This document shows positions 6,986-12,689 of a stretch of DNA of 13,870 nucleotides, one piece after another. Below the pieces are notes generated by a model. That model was not told the origin of the DNA, searched no databases, and was given only the letters and a program-made list of their open reading frames with translations. Source of the stretch: an uncultured Bacilli bacterium (GTDB lineage Bacteria; Bacillota_I; Bacilli_A; RF39; UBA660); the NCBI GenBank assembly GCA_910580135.1, contig CAJTXC010000024.1:1-13870 (forward strand). The letters run 5' to 3'. The stretch's first letter is position 1. Every line of letters starts with the position of its first letter. The position numbers and the translations under genes are program-made.

Positions 6986-7807
6986 ATGAGGCAAGCATAT
7001 GTACAAAATTTAGGTATGATAGTAACCGAAAAATGTAATTTGAATTGTGCTCACTGCATGCGAGGAGATAAAACTTGCAAAAGCATGAGTGATGATGTTA
7101 TAAAAGCAACGTTAGATAATGTATATGGTATGTGTAATTTAGCGATTTGCGGCGGCGAACCTACTATGGCATGCGATGTTATAGAAAAACTATTTATAAC
7201 AATAGTAAATGAGAAAAAATGGATTGAAAATGTATCTGTTGTAATTAATGGTAGTATATATAGTGAAGAGTTTTTAAGATTATTAAAATATATTAATGAG
7301 TATATAAATATGTTTTCTAAAAACAAAAGAAATATAAAGTTAATGATATCATTTGATGATTATCATAGTCATGAAATTATAAAATTAAACATGACGGATT
7401 TATATCTAGAAAATTTGAAAAAATATGAAGAATCAGAATTCTTTTACGGTTTAAAAGGTATTAATGGGAAATTATTTAATGAAGGTGATGCAAAAAAACT
7501 AAACGATGACATAACAACATCTTTAAAACCAATGCCAATATATTATACTTATACTAATAAGCATAAATTTGATAAAGAAAATGGTAGTTTAGCTATAGGG
7601 CCATTAATTACTATAAATCCAGAAGGAATAATTACAGAATGTAATGCATCTATAGAAAACCAAAACACTATATATAATTATGGTAATATATTAACTAAAT
7701 CTTTGAAAGAAGTTTGTGAAAATCAGGGGATTCTTACCAAACCAATAAATTGGTATAGTGATTGTAAAAAAGCTATTAAAGAATCTAAAAGATATAAAAA
7801 ATATTAA
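6986..7807 (+). CDS. Radical SAM enzyme of unknown substrate
   Basis: 273-aa radical SAM protein that should bind a [4Fe-4S] cluster through C17-x3-C21-x2-C24 (EKCNLNCAHCMRG) and generate a 5'-deoxyadenosyl radical. The SAM-contacting GGEP motif is intact (ICGGEPT, 54-60), and SVVINGS (84-90) and SFDDYH (122-127) fit later strands of the partial TIM barrel. After residue 205 a short segment with ITINPEGIITECNAS (C219), C244 and C260 resembles a reduced SPASM/twitch region that could bind one auxiliary cluster. It has its own near-consensus promoter and terminator, so it is expressed separately from the ABC/GNAT operon 95 bases upstream. I recall stand-alone radical SAM proteins of this type (HCMRGD) from Firmicutes and phages, without known function. 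Roles in peptide modification or in redox/anaerobic metabolism are guesses. Confidence 0.9.
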   Translation: MRQAYVQNLGMIVTEKCNLNCAHCMRGDKTCKSMSDDVIKATLDNVYGMCNLAICGGEPTMACDVIEKLFITIVNEKKWIENVSVVINGSIYSEEFLRLLKYINEYINMFSKNKRNIKLMISFDDYHSHEIIKLNMTDLYLENLKKYEESEFFYGLKGINGKLFNEGDAKKLNDDITTSLKPMPIYYTYTNKHKFDKENGSLAIGPLITINPEGIITECNASIENQNTIYNYGNILTKSLKEVCENQGILTKPINWYSDCKKAIKESKRYKKY

Positions 7808-7831
7808 TGACTAGCATCTAGTCATTTTTTT
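7806..7831 (+). terminator. Rho-independent terminator of the radical SAM gene
   Basis: Perfect 9-bp stem AATGACTAG (7806-7814) and CTAGTCATT (7818-7826) around a CAT loop, ending in an unbroken T run. The left arm overlaps the TAA stop codon. Confidence 0.9.
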
Positions 7832-7841
7832 AATAGTAATG

Positions 7842-7859
7842 TATAATTGTTTTAGGAGA
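7842..7859 (+). promoter_or_regulatory. -10 element and RBS of the AAA ATPase operon
   Basis: TATAAT at 7842-7847 and AGGAGA at 7854-7859 precede ATG 7867. The -35 region falls inside the preceding terminator and matches poorly, so the promoter call is tentative while the ribosome-binding site is clear. Confidence 0.5.
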
Positions 7860-7866
7860 AAAGATT

Positions 7867-8619
7867 ATGGCACTTTTTAGTAGATTATTTATTGATGGCG
7901 TAAAATATAATAAAAAAAGTATTCCTAATAAAAACGTATATCCTTTTAACATACCATCAATAAGTAATTTAGATGAATTAAAATTTAATAAAAATGTTAC
8001 TTTTTTAATTGGTGAAAATGGAATAGGGAAGTCTACCTTTATCGAAGCTTTAGCAGTATCTTTAGGATTAAATCCGGAAGGCGGCACTCAAAACTTTTGT
8101 TTTAAAACAACCGATTCACATTCTAATTTGTCTTATTATTTAACTATTTATTCAAGCGGAAATAAGCCTGATACTAAATATTTTTTACGTGCTGAAAGTT
8201 TTTATAATGTTGCATCAGAAATACAAAGGCTTGCAGAAGAAGACGATTATCATGAATTATATAAATCTTATGGTGGTAATTTACACGAGTGTTCTCATGG
8301 AGAATCATTTTTAAAATTAATTAGAAATAGATTTGGCGATAATGGATTATATATTTTAGATGAACCAGAAGCAGCTTTATCGCCAACTAGACAAATGACT
8401 CTTTTGTGTATGATAGATGATTTAGTTAAAAGAGGTTCACAATTTATTATTTCGACTCATTCTCCTATATTGTTATCTTATAAAAATTCAGAAATATATG
8501 ATTTAAATGATGATTTTAATAAAATCGAATACAAAGATACAGAAATTTATAGAACATATAAAGCTTTTTTAGATGATCCAGATAGAATGTTAAATTATTT
8601 ATTAGAAGGTGATGATTAA
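7867..8619 (+). CDS. ABC/SMC-like AAA family ATPase (soluble)
   Basis: 250-aa soluble ATPase with an SMC/RecF/ABC-like head and no membrane part. Walker A GENGIGKST (49-57), a signature-like HGESFLKL (144-151), Walker B LYILDEPEAALSP (161-173) and the H-loop STHSP (196-200) are all present, the DEPE/STHSP pair being typical of the predicted-ATPase group COG3910. There is no room for a coiled coil between the Walker motifs, so it is not an SMC or Rad50. The gene lies 60 bases after a terminator with AGGAGA before its ATG, and its stop is just before the HAD gene. Function in this group is not settled; roles in DNA maintenance, metal or stress handling, and defence have all been suggested for relatives. 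Confidence 0.88.
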   Translation: MALFSRLFIDGVKYNKKSIPNKNVYPFNIPSISNLDELKFNKNVTFLIGENGIGKSTFIEALAVSLGLNPEGGTQNFCFKTTDSHSNLSYYLTIYSSGNKPDTKYFLRAESFYNVASEIQRLAEEDDYHELYKSYGGNLHECSHGESFLKLIRNRFGDNGLYILDEPEAALSPTRQMTLLCMIDDLVKRGSQFIISTHSPILLSYKNSEIYDLNDDFNKIEYKDTEIYRTYKAFLDDPDRMLNYLLEGDD

Positions 8620-8620
8620 T

Positions 8621-9208
8621 ATGAGAATAGCTGTAGATTTAGACGGTGTTATATTTGATACCGAAAGGGATTTTAGAGTATTATGTGAGATTTATGATAT
8701 AGATAATCACAAACAAAACAAAGTAATAAATAATAGTTTTTTAGAATTTCAAGATAGATATAGTTGGAATAAAGACGAGTGTGATAGGTTTTATGCTAAC
8801 AACGTATTTAATATAGAAGAAACATCTAATTTTATTTCAGGAGCTATATCAGTATTAAAATTATTAAAAGAAATGGACCATGAATTATATATAATATCCG
8901 CTAGAGGTATTTTTAGCAAAAGGCAAATAGAAATATCTAAAAGAAGATTAAAGGAAAATAATCTTGATATATTTAAAAAATACGTTTTTAAAGCTGAGAA
9001 TAAAGCAAAATACATTAAAGAATATAGTATAGATATAATGATAGATGATAATTTAGACGTATGTAATAGTTTAAAAGATATTTGCAATGTATTATATTTA
9101 AAAGATGCTCCAAATGTAGAAAACAAAGATAATAAAATAACAACCGTATATAATTGGGGCGAAATATATAGATATATTAAAAGTAGGGGAGAAAGTAATG
9201 AAAATTAA
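8621..9208 (+). CDS. HAD-superfamily phosphatase, 5'-nucleotidase-like
   Basis: 195-aa HAD hydrolase. Motif I is MRIAVDLDGVIFD (nucleophile D6 and acid/base D8), motif II is ISARG (S93), motif III Lys is probably K128 or K131, and motif IV is DIMIDDN (D142, D143). The helical cap between about 15 and 75 and the overall size are like the 5'(3')-deoxyribonucleotidase (NT5C)/YqfW-like group, so it probably dephosphorylates nucleotides or a related small phosphate ester. The frame is open from GTG 8609, but ATG 8621 places the DLDG motif at the usual distance and has AAGG (8606-8609) upstream. It starts one base after the AAA gene stop and its end overlaps the DUF5662 gene by 11 bases. Confidence 0.85.
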   Translation: MRIAVDLDGVIFDTERDFRVLCEIYDIDNHKQNKVINNSFLEFQDRYSWNKDECDRFYANNVFNIEETSNFISGAISVLKLLKEMDHELYIISARGIFSKRQIEISKRRLKENNLDIFKKYVFKAENKAKYIKEYSIDIMIDDNLDVCNSLKDICNVLYLKDAPNVENKDNKITTVYNWGEIYRYIKSRGESNEN

Positions 9209-9740
9209 GAATTTTTTTGGTCATTTAAAAACGATAAATAAACATCGATTTTTAGTATTTAAATTAAGCGTCAAAGCTGGCATTCCAATAATAGGTTTAT
9301 TGCATGATTTGTCTAAATATTCTCCGCAGGAATTTTTAGAAGGTGTTAAATATTATAATGGGAAAGTAAGCCCAATTAAAATATGCAAAAAAGAAAACGG
9401 TTATTCCAAAGCTTGGCTAAATCATAAGGGAAGAAATAAACATCATTTTGAGTATTGGTATGATTTTGCAGCGCCAAATAAAACACCTATAATACCGTAT
9501 AAATATACCGTAGAATTAATATGTGATAATATTGCAGCATCACTTACTTATTTAGGTAAAAATTGGACTGCAAAATCACAATTAGATTATTTTTTAAATA
9601 GAAATGATTTAAAATACATAAATTCTGATATAAAGAAAGTATTAATAGACGTATATAAACAGGTAGAAAAAGTTGGTATTAATAAAGCGATAAATAAAAA
9701 GAATTTAAAAAATGCTTATTATAAATATATTAAAAGTTAG
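9198..9740 (+). CDS. DUF5662 family protein, HD-like
   Basis: 180-aa protein matching the DUF5662 pattern as I recall it: LLHDLSKYSPQEF (34-46), AWLNHKGRNKHHFEYWYD (72-89) and a later D110 in ELICDNIAAS. The spacing of H16, H36-D37, H76/H82/H83 and D110 looks like a metal-binding HD-type phosphohydrolase active site, so hydrolysis of a phosphorylated nucleotide or similar is a reasonable inference, not shown. AGGGGAGA (9186-9193) precedes the ATG. It is the last gene of the AAA-HAD-DUF5662 run; no clear terminator follows. Confidence 0.75.
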   Translation: MKIKNFFGHLKTINKHRFLVFKLSVKAGIPIIGLLHDLSKYSPQEFLEGVKYYNGKVSPIKICKKENGYSKAWLNHKGRNKHHFEYWYDFAAPNKTPIIPYKYTVELICDNIAASLTYLGKNWTAKSQLDYFLNRNDLKYINSDIKKVLIDVYKQVEKVGINKAINKKNLKNAYYKYIKS

Positions 9741-9774
9741 AAAGTAATTTAAAGGGATTTTATAATAAAAGTTA

Positions 9775-9807
9775 TGTTATAATAAATATAAGTACTAATT
9801 AGGAGGT
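9775..9807 (+). promoter_or_regulatory. Extended -10 promoter and RBS of the toxin-antitoxin pair
   Basis: TGTTATAAT (9775-9783) is an extended -10 with a perfect hexamer; a second TATAAT sits at 9761-9766. AGGAGGT (9801-9807) precedes ATG 9816 at 8 bases. Confidence 0.6.
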
Positions 9808-9815
9808 AATATAAA

Positions 9816-10226
9816 ATGAAAAAATTTAACGATAAATTAGAAAAATTAAATTTTGCATACAATTCTCTTAAAGAAATGATAGACTTTGGTAATACTGCAA
9901 ATATATCCCTTGAAAAATTTAATGAAGCATTACGAGATTCTATTATAAAAAAGTTTGAGTATACTTTTGAGCTATCATGGAAAACTTTAAAAGCCTACCT
10001 TGGGGAAGAGGGCTATGATGAGATATCATCTCCTAAAAAAACTTTAAAACAAGCATTTGAATCAGGAATTATAAAAGATGAGGAAACATGGGCCAATATG
10101 TTAGAGGAAAGAAACAGTACTGCACATACCTATGATGAAGAAAAAGCTATATATTATGAAGACGTAATAAAAAATAAGTATATTAATAAATTAGATGAAT
10201 TAATAAAAATATTAAATGAGGTATAA
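9816..10226 (+). CDS. HEPN-domain toxin, HepT / HI0074-like
   Basis: 136-aa all-helical HEPN protein of the HI0074/HepT family (annotated in many genomes as nucleotidyltransferase substrate-binding protein). The diagnostic R-x4-H-x-Y motif is present as R99-NSTA-H104-T-Y106. In characterised HepT toxins this motif cuts RNA, and its Tyr is AMPylated by the partner MntA to block activity. The segment FEYTFELSWKTLKAYL (47-62) is a hallmark of the HI0074 branch. It has an extended -10 promoter and AGGAGGT upstream, and is followed after 4 bases by the MNT partner. The toxin-first gene order fits many HEPN/MNT pairs. Whether this pair acts as a toxin-antitoxin or a phage-defence unit is inferred from family knowledge. 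Confidence 0.88.
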   Translation: MKKFNDKLEKLNFAYNSLKEMIDFGNTANISLEKFNEALRDSIIKKFEYTFELSWKTLKAYLGEEGYDEISSPKKTLKQAFESGIIKDEETWANMLEERNSTAHTYDEEKAIYYEDVIKNKYINKLDELIKILNEV

Positions 10227-10230
10227 AAAT

Positions 10231-10527
10231 ATGTATGGCATTAGAATAAATTTATATAATGAATTAATAAATACTATTAAAAGATTTGGTATTAAAAAAG
10301 CCATTATTTTTGGAAGTAGAGCAAGGGGAGAATATAAAGATAACTCTGACATTGATTTAGCAGTTATTTTTAGTAATAATGATAAAGATAATTTTATTAA
10401 ATTACAAACTAAGTTAGAAGAATTAGAAACACTATATAAATTTGATATTATTGATTTTAACGGTATAAAAGATGATAAATTTAAAAACGAAATAGAAAAA
10501 GATGGAATTATTATATATGAGAATTAA
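10231..10527 (+). CDS. MNT-type nucleotidyltransferase antitoxin, MntA-like
   Basis: 98-aa minimal nucleotidyltransferase. The G-S-x10-D-x-D motif is exact: G28-S29, then RARGEYKDNS, then D40-I-D42. The third acidic residue is probably D72 (KFDIIDF). In known HEPN/MNT pairs this enzyme adds AMP to the Tyr of the HEPN toxin. I chose ATG 10231 because GAGGT (10218-10222) lies 8 bases upstream; an in-frame ATG at 10216 would add five residues and overlap the toxin gene, and lacks such a site. A hairpin begins right after the stop. Confidence 0.88.
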   Translation: MYGIRINLYNELINTIKRFGIKKAIIFGSRARGEYKDNSDIDLAVIFSNNDKDNFIKLQTKLEELETLYKFDIIDFNGIKDDKFKNEIEKDGIIIYEN

Positions 10528-10540
10528 AATTTAATTTATC

Positions 10541-10580
10541 AATTCCCCTATTATTTATTAAAATTTAAAGTAGGGTAATT
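10541..10580 (+). repeat. Imperfect hairpin just after the antitoxin gene
   Basis: AATTCCCCTATT (10541-10552) pairs with AGTAGGGTAATT (10569-10580) with one mismatch and one G-T wobble, closing a 16-base loop. There is no T run directly behind it. The right arm can instead pair with 10750-10764. Confidence 0.5.
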
Positions 10581-10585
10581 AAATA

Positions 10586-10639
10586 AAAAAACATAGGTAC
10601 AATGGATGATAATGTTGTACCTATGTTTTTTTATTTTTT
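10586..10639 (+). terminator. Long perfect hairpin, probable terminator of the HEPN/MNT operon
   Basis: A perfect 17-bp stem (left arm 10586-10602, core ACATAGGTACAA; right arm 10615-10631) closes a 12-base loop. It ends in T6 followed by A and another T7. The mirrored A tract on the left means that it could also terminate minus-strand transcripts. Confidence 0.8.
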
Positions 10640-10657
10640 TCTATGTGATATTTTTGT

Positions 10658-10693
10658 AACAAAACTAGCGTGCATTCTAACGCAATTTTTGTT
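10658..10693 (+). repeat. Hairpin with internal loop
   Basis: AACAAAA (10658-10664) pairs with TTTTGTT (10687-10693), and inside it GCGT (10668-10671) pairs with ACGC (10680-10683). The 3-by-3 internal loop and 8-base apical loop look like RNA structure. Function unknown. Confidence 0.4.
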
Positions 10694-10704
10694 TATTAGA
10701 TGTA

Positions 10705-10746
10705 TAGTTATTCATCTCGTTTTGTCTGGTGAATCACTATTTTTTT
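10705..10746 (+). terminator. Second terminator-like hairpin
   Basis: TAGTTATTCATC (10705-10716) pairs with GGTGAATCACTA (10728-10739) with a single mismatch and one wobble, followed directly by seven T. The plus-strand orientation is set by the T run. Confidence 0.65.
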
Positions 10747-10797
10747 GTGTAATTACCCCCTACTGCTATGTAAATATTGTTATAAGAGGGGAGTAGA

Positions 10798-10819
10798 AGG
10801 CTATATCAGCCTCTTTTTT
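10798..10819 (+). terminator. Third terminator-like hairpin
   Basis: AGGCT (10798-10802) and AGCCT (10808-10812) close a 5-base loop, followed by C and six T. The stem is short but GC-rich for this genome. Confidence 0.6.
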
Positions 10820-10990
10820 AATTAGAATGATTAATTATATATCAGATAATTATAAATAGTTAAAATAGATAATAAAATAATTTGAAAATAAAATATATTT
10901 TGAATTAAATTTATATATATGTATATATGAGTTATTATTGTATGAATCTGTCTTAAATTGCGTAATGCTAATTAATAGAGAAGTATAATA

Positions 10991-11028
10991 CAAAGCAAAA
11001 AGATAACTATGTAGATATAGCTATCTTT
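10991..11028 (-). terminator. Rho-independent terminator of the minus-strand HTH gene
   Basis: Read on the minus strand, AAAGATAGCTAT (11028-11017) pairs with ATAGTTATCTTT (11010-10999) around a 6-base loop and runs into TTTTGCTTT. The one non-Watson-Crick pair is G-U on the minus RNA but A-C on the plus RNA, which shows that the element works for the minus strand. Confidence 0.8.
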
Positions 11029-11087
11029 CTTTTAAAAACTAAATGTTAACATAATATGTATTATACGAACTAAGATATAGTAGTTAA

Positions 11088-11855
11088 TTATACATCACGT
11101 GACTGTATTTCAGCTATCTTAGCTAGTACTTCTGATGCATTACTTTGGTTGATTTCAGTGTATCCAAGTTCTTGTAATGCTTGTATCTTAGCAGAATTAA
11201 TCTCTTGTGTACGACTTAGTTTTTCTTCGTTTTTATGTTCTATTTCCGCAACAAACTTTTTATGTTGCTCTGCAAGTTTTGTTTTAGAAGCACCGCCATT
11301 ACGATATAAAACCATAGCAGAATGCATTATACTTTCAAATATAAATTGTTCTTCTTCATTAAATGCAAACTCTTCTGGATTAACGAAACCTAATAACTTA
11401 ACAATATAACCCATCATGTATTTAAGTTCTTTTACATTTTCTAAGCCTTGTACAAAGTTAAGTAAGTATTTATATGTTACATAAGCATCTGTAGAATTTT
11501 CTATAAAACGTTCTTTAATTAAAAAGATTATATCATTAAGTAATTCTTGTTCTCTTGGCTTTAATTCCTTAAATTCAATACTTTCTAAATGAGTTACAGT
11601 TATATTTGATACTTCGCCATTTATAACCATGTCAACTTTGTTAATAAATTCAGTGTCAACTACTATGTCATCAATTTCTTTAGCTTCTTTAATATCAAGC
11701 AAGTTAAATAATTTCATTTTTTTATCTTTTGGCCATCTAGAAATATCATTCATTTCTAAATAGTTATATATCATTTGTCTTGATACTCCTAAGTATTTTG
11801 CTAGCTTTACTTTAGAAATTCCAACTTCTTGTAAAATTTCGTTAAGCTTATCCAT
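11088..11855 (-). CDS. Helix-turn-helix regulator with long helical C-terminal domain
   Basis: 255-aa protein with an XRE/Cro-type helix-turn-helix at about residues 12-35 (GISKVKLAKYLGVSRQMIYNYLE). The remaining 200 residues look helical: about 95-150 and 155-190 are compact, and 190-225 (KLAEQHKKFVAEIEHKNEEKLSRTQEINSAK) is highly charged and likely coiled coil, so it probably oligomerises. I do not recognise the C-terminal family. AGGAGAG (11867-11861) lies before the ATG, a promoter with a phased direct repeat lies upstream and its own terminator downstream, so it is a single-gene unit. Its DNA is visibly richer in G+C than its neighbours (about a third or more G+C in sampled lines, against about a fifth in the MATE-like gene), which may mean high expression and conservation or a different history. 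Confidence 0.75.
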   Translation of the reverse strand: MDKLNEILQEVGISKVKLAKYLGVSRQMIYNYLEMNDISRWPKDKKMKLFNLLDIKEAKEIDDIVVDTEFINKVDMVINGEVSNITVTHLESIEFKELKPREQELLNDIIFLIKERFIENSTDAYVTYKYLLNFVQGLENVKELKYMMGYIVKLLGFVNPEEFAFNEEEQFIFESIMHSAMVLYRNGGASKTKLAEQHKKFVAEIEHKNEEKLSRTQEINSAKIQALQELGYTEINQSNASEVLAKIAEIQSRDV

Positions 11856-11890
11856 GTTATCTCTCCTCTACTCTATCTACCCTAACTATA

Positions 11891-11918
11891 ATTTTACACT
11901 TTTTTACAACTTTGTCAA
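11891..11918 (-). promoter_or_regulatory. Promoter of the HTH gene with phased direct repeat
   Basis: On the minus strand TTGACA (11918-11913), 16-base spacer, TAAAAT (11896-11891). Two copies of TGTAAAA (minus strand, 11908-11902 and 11898-11892) lie exactly 10 bases apart, in the spacer and over the -10. That spacing puts both on one DNA face, as expected for an operator; autorepression by the HTH protein is a guess. Confidence 0.6.
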
Positions 11919-11932
11919 TAATATTACATTTT

Positions 11933-11962
11933 AAAAAAACAAGAACATGTAGCCTTGTTTTT
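11933..11962 (-). terminator. Rho-independent terminator of spoIIM
   Basis: Read on the minus strand, AAAAACAAG (11962-11954) pairs perfectly with CTTGTTTTT (11943-11935) around a 10-base loop, ending in seven T. It abuts the stop codon of the SpoIIM-like gene. Confidence 0.8.
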
Positions 11963-12594
11963 CAAATCATAAAAGTAAATAATTTTAATAAAAGCGGTGT
12001 TATAAATGAATCTAATAAAGAACATATAACCATTAACACTACCGCTAACATAAACGATAATAAATACTTTCCTAAAAAACTCTTAAAGTTTAAATTATCT
12101 TTCTTAAATAAAGCCTTTAAAAATTTAATAGATGCATTGATTGCAAAGAAAGATATAAATATATATATTAATATATTTAAAATATAGCATGGAAATACAT
12201 AAAGAAAAGCCCCTGCTACACCTTTTAATTGATATTGTAATATTATAGTAGACAAAGTTACTCCTAATGTAAACCCTTTAAAAAACATTATAAATATTAC
12301 TATGATTAATCCTATCATAGATATTCCAAGTATAAATATAAGGATTAACTGAATCAAATTATTAATTGTAGTACCAGAGAAAACACTTAAGCCAAATACA
12401 TCTCCAGAAAGTTTTCTAATACTTGAAAAAAAATTAACTATTTGATTGGTTAACATCTTTTTATCATCATCAGTTATTAAATTAATAAACAAAGAACCAA
12501 ATAGCAGTCCCGCTAAAAAAGTAATTATAATAAATATTAGTAAAGCCTTTTGTTTTTTTATTGTTTCGTTTAAATAGTTTATCATTTTTTTCAT
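11962..12594 (-). CDS. spoIIM: Stage II sporulation protein M family (SpoIIM/DUF95)
   Basis: 210-aa polytopic membrane protein of the SpoIIM family. In Bacillus, SpoIIM works with SpoIID and SpoIIP in peptidoglycan remodelling during engulfment of the forespore; homologues also occur in non-sporulating bacteria. About five spans are seen (18-38, 78-102, 104-120, 125-155, 176-197). The family hallmark is FFKGFTLGVTLSTIILQYQLKG (104-125) followed by a Pro in the next helix (P135). AGGAGA precedes ATG 12594 on the minus strand, and a second Met at residue 4 is a less likely start. Nearby Prli42-like and XerD genes recall the neighbourhood of spoIIM in Bacillota. No other sporulation gene is in the window, so sporulation by this organism cannot be concluded. 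Confidence 0.82.
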   Translation of the reverse strand: MKKMINYLNETIKKQKALLIFIIITFLAGLLFGSLFINLITDDDKKMLTNQIVNFFSSIRKLSGDVFGLSVFSGTTINNLIQLILIFILGISMIGLIIVIFIMFFKGFTLGVTLSTIILQYQLKGVAGAFLYVFPCYILNILIYIFISFFAINASIKFLKALFKKDNLNFKSFLGKYLLSFMLAVVLMVICSLLDSFITPLLLKLFTFMI

Positions 12595-12607
12595 CTTTTT
12601 ATTCTCC

Positions 12608-12621
12608 TATAGTTAACTATA
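12608..12621. promoter_or_regulatory. 14-bp palindrome upstream of spoIIM
   Basis: TATAGTTAACTATA is a perfect palindrome just before the spoIIM ribosome-binding site (minus strand). Half of it (TATAGT, 12621-12616) could be the -10 of that gene, so it may be both promoter and operator. In such AT-rich DNA a chance palindrome remains possible. Confidence 0.35.
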
Positions 12622-12667
12622 TTAACGAAAAAATATTTTATTACTTTTATTTTAATACGTTTTATAT

Positions 12668-12686
12668 TATAATTAATCTTGAGGTG
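12668..12686 (+). promoter_or_regulatory. -10 element and RBS of the micro-protein gene
   Basis: TATAAT at 12668-12673 and GAGGTG at 12681-12686. The site sits 3 bases before ATG 12690 and 6 bases before GTG 12693, so either codon may be used. Confidence 0.5.
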
Positions 12687-12689
12687 AAC

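Larger units (their letters stand above)
10569..10764. repeat. Inverted repeat spanning the hairpin cluster
   Basis: AGTAGGGTAATTA (10569-10581) is the reverse complement of TAATTACCCCCTACT (10750-10764) apart from two extra C residues. The arms enclose two terminator-like hairpins. They could be the closing stem of a structured RNA of about 195 bases, or the ends of a very small mobile element; no clear flanking target duplication is seen. Confidence 0.45.
10528..11087. other. 560-base intergenic region with hairpins, no convincing gene
   Basis: Between the antitoxin gene and the minus-strand HTH gene there is no coding region I can support. From 10541 to 10819 the plus strand carries a string of hairpins listed separately, several followed by T runs, plus an inverted repeat with alternative partners. 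From about 10820 to 10990 the sequence is very AT-rich and I see nothing specific in it. A minus-strand terminator lies at 10991-11028, and 11029-11087 is short spacer before the end of the HTH gene. Confidence 0.6.

Noticed and set aside
10602..10796. 64-codon open frame running through the hairpin cluster and ending just before a terminator-like hairpin
   Set aside because: It starts at the edge of the loop of a 17-bp hairpin without a proper ribosome-binding site, runs through at least three hairpins, and its product is rich in Phe and Cys in a way unlike the neighbouring proteins. The hairpins explain the sequence better.
10820..10990. Possible short RNA or ORF in the AT-rich stretch
   Set aside because: Only very short frames without ribosome-binding sites and weak AT-only palindromes are present.
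11912..12187. Plus-strand open frame opposite the spoIIM 3' end
   Set aside because: It lies antisense to spoIIM and its terminator, has no ribosome-binding site, and shows no motif; it is a shadow of the real gene.
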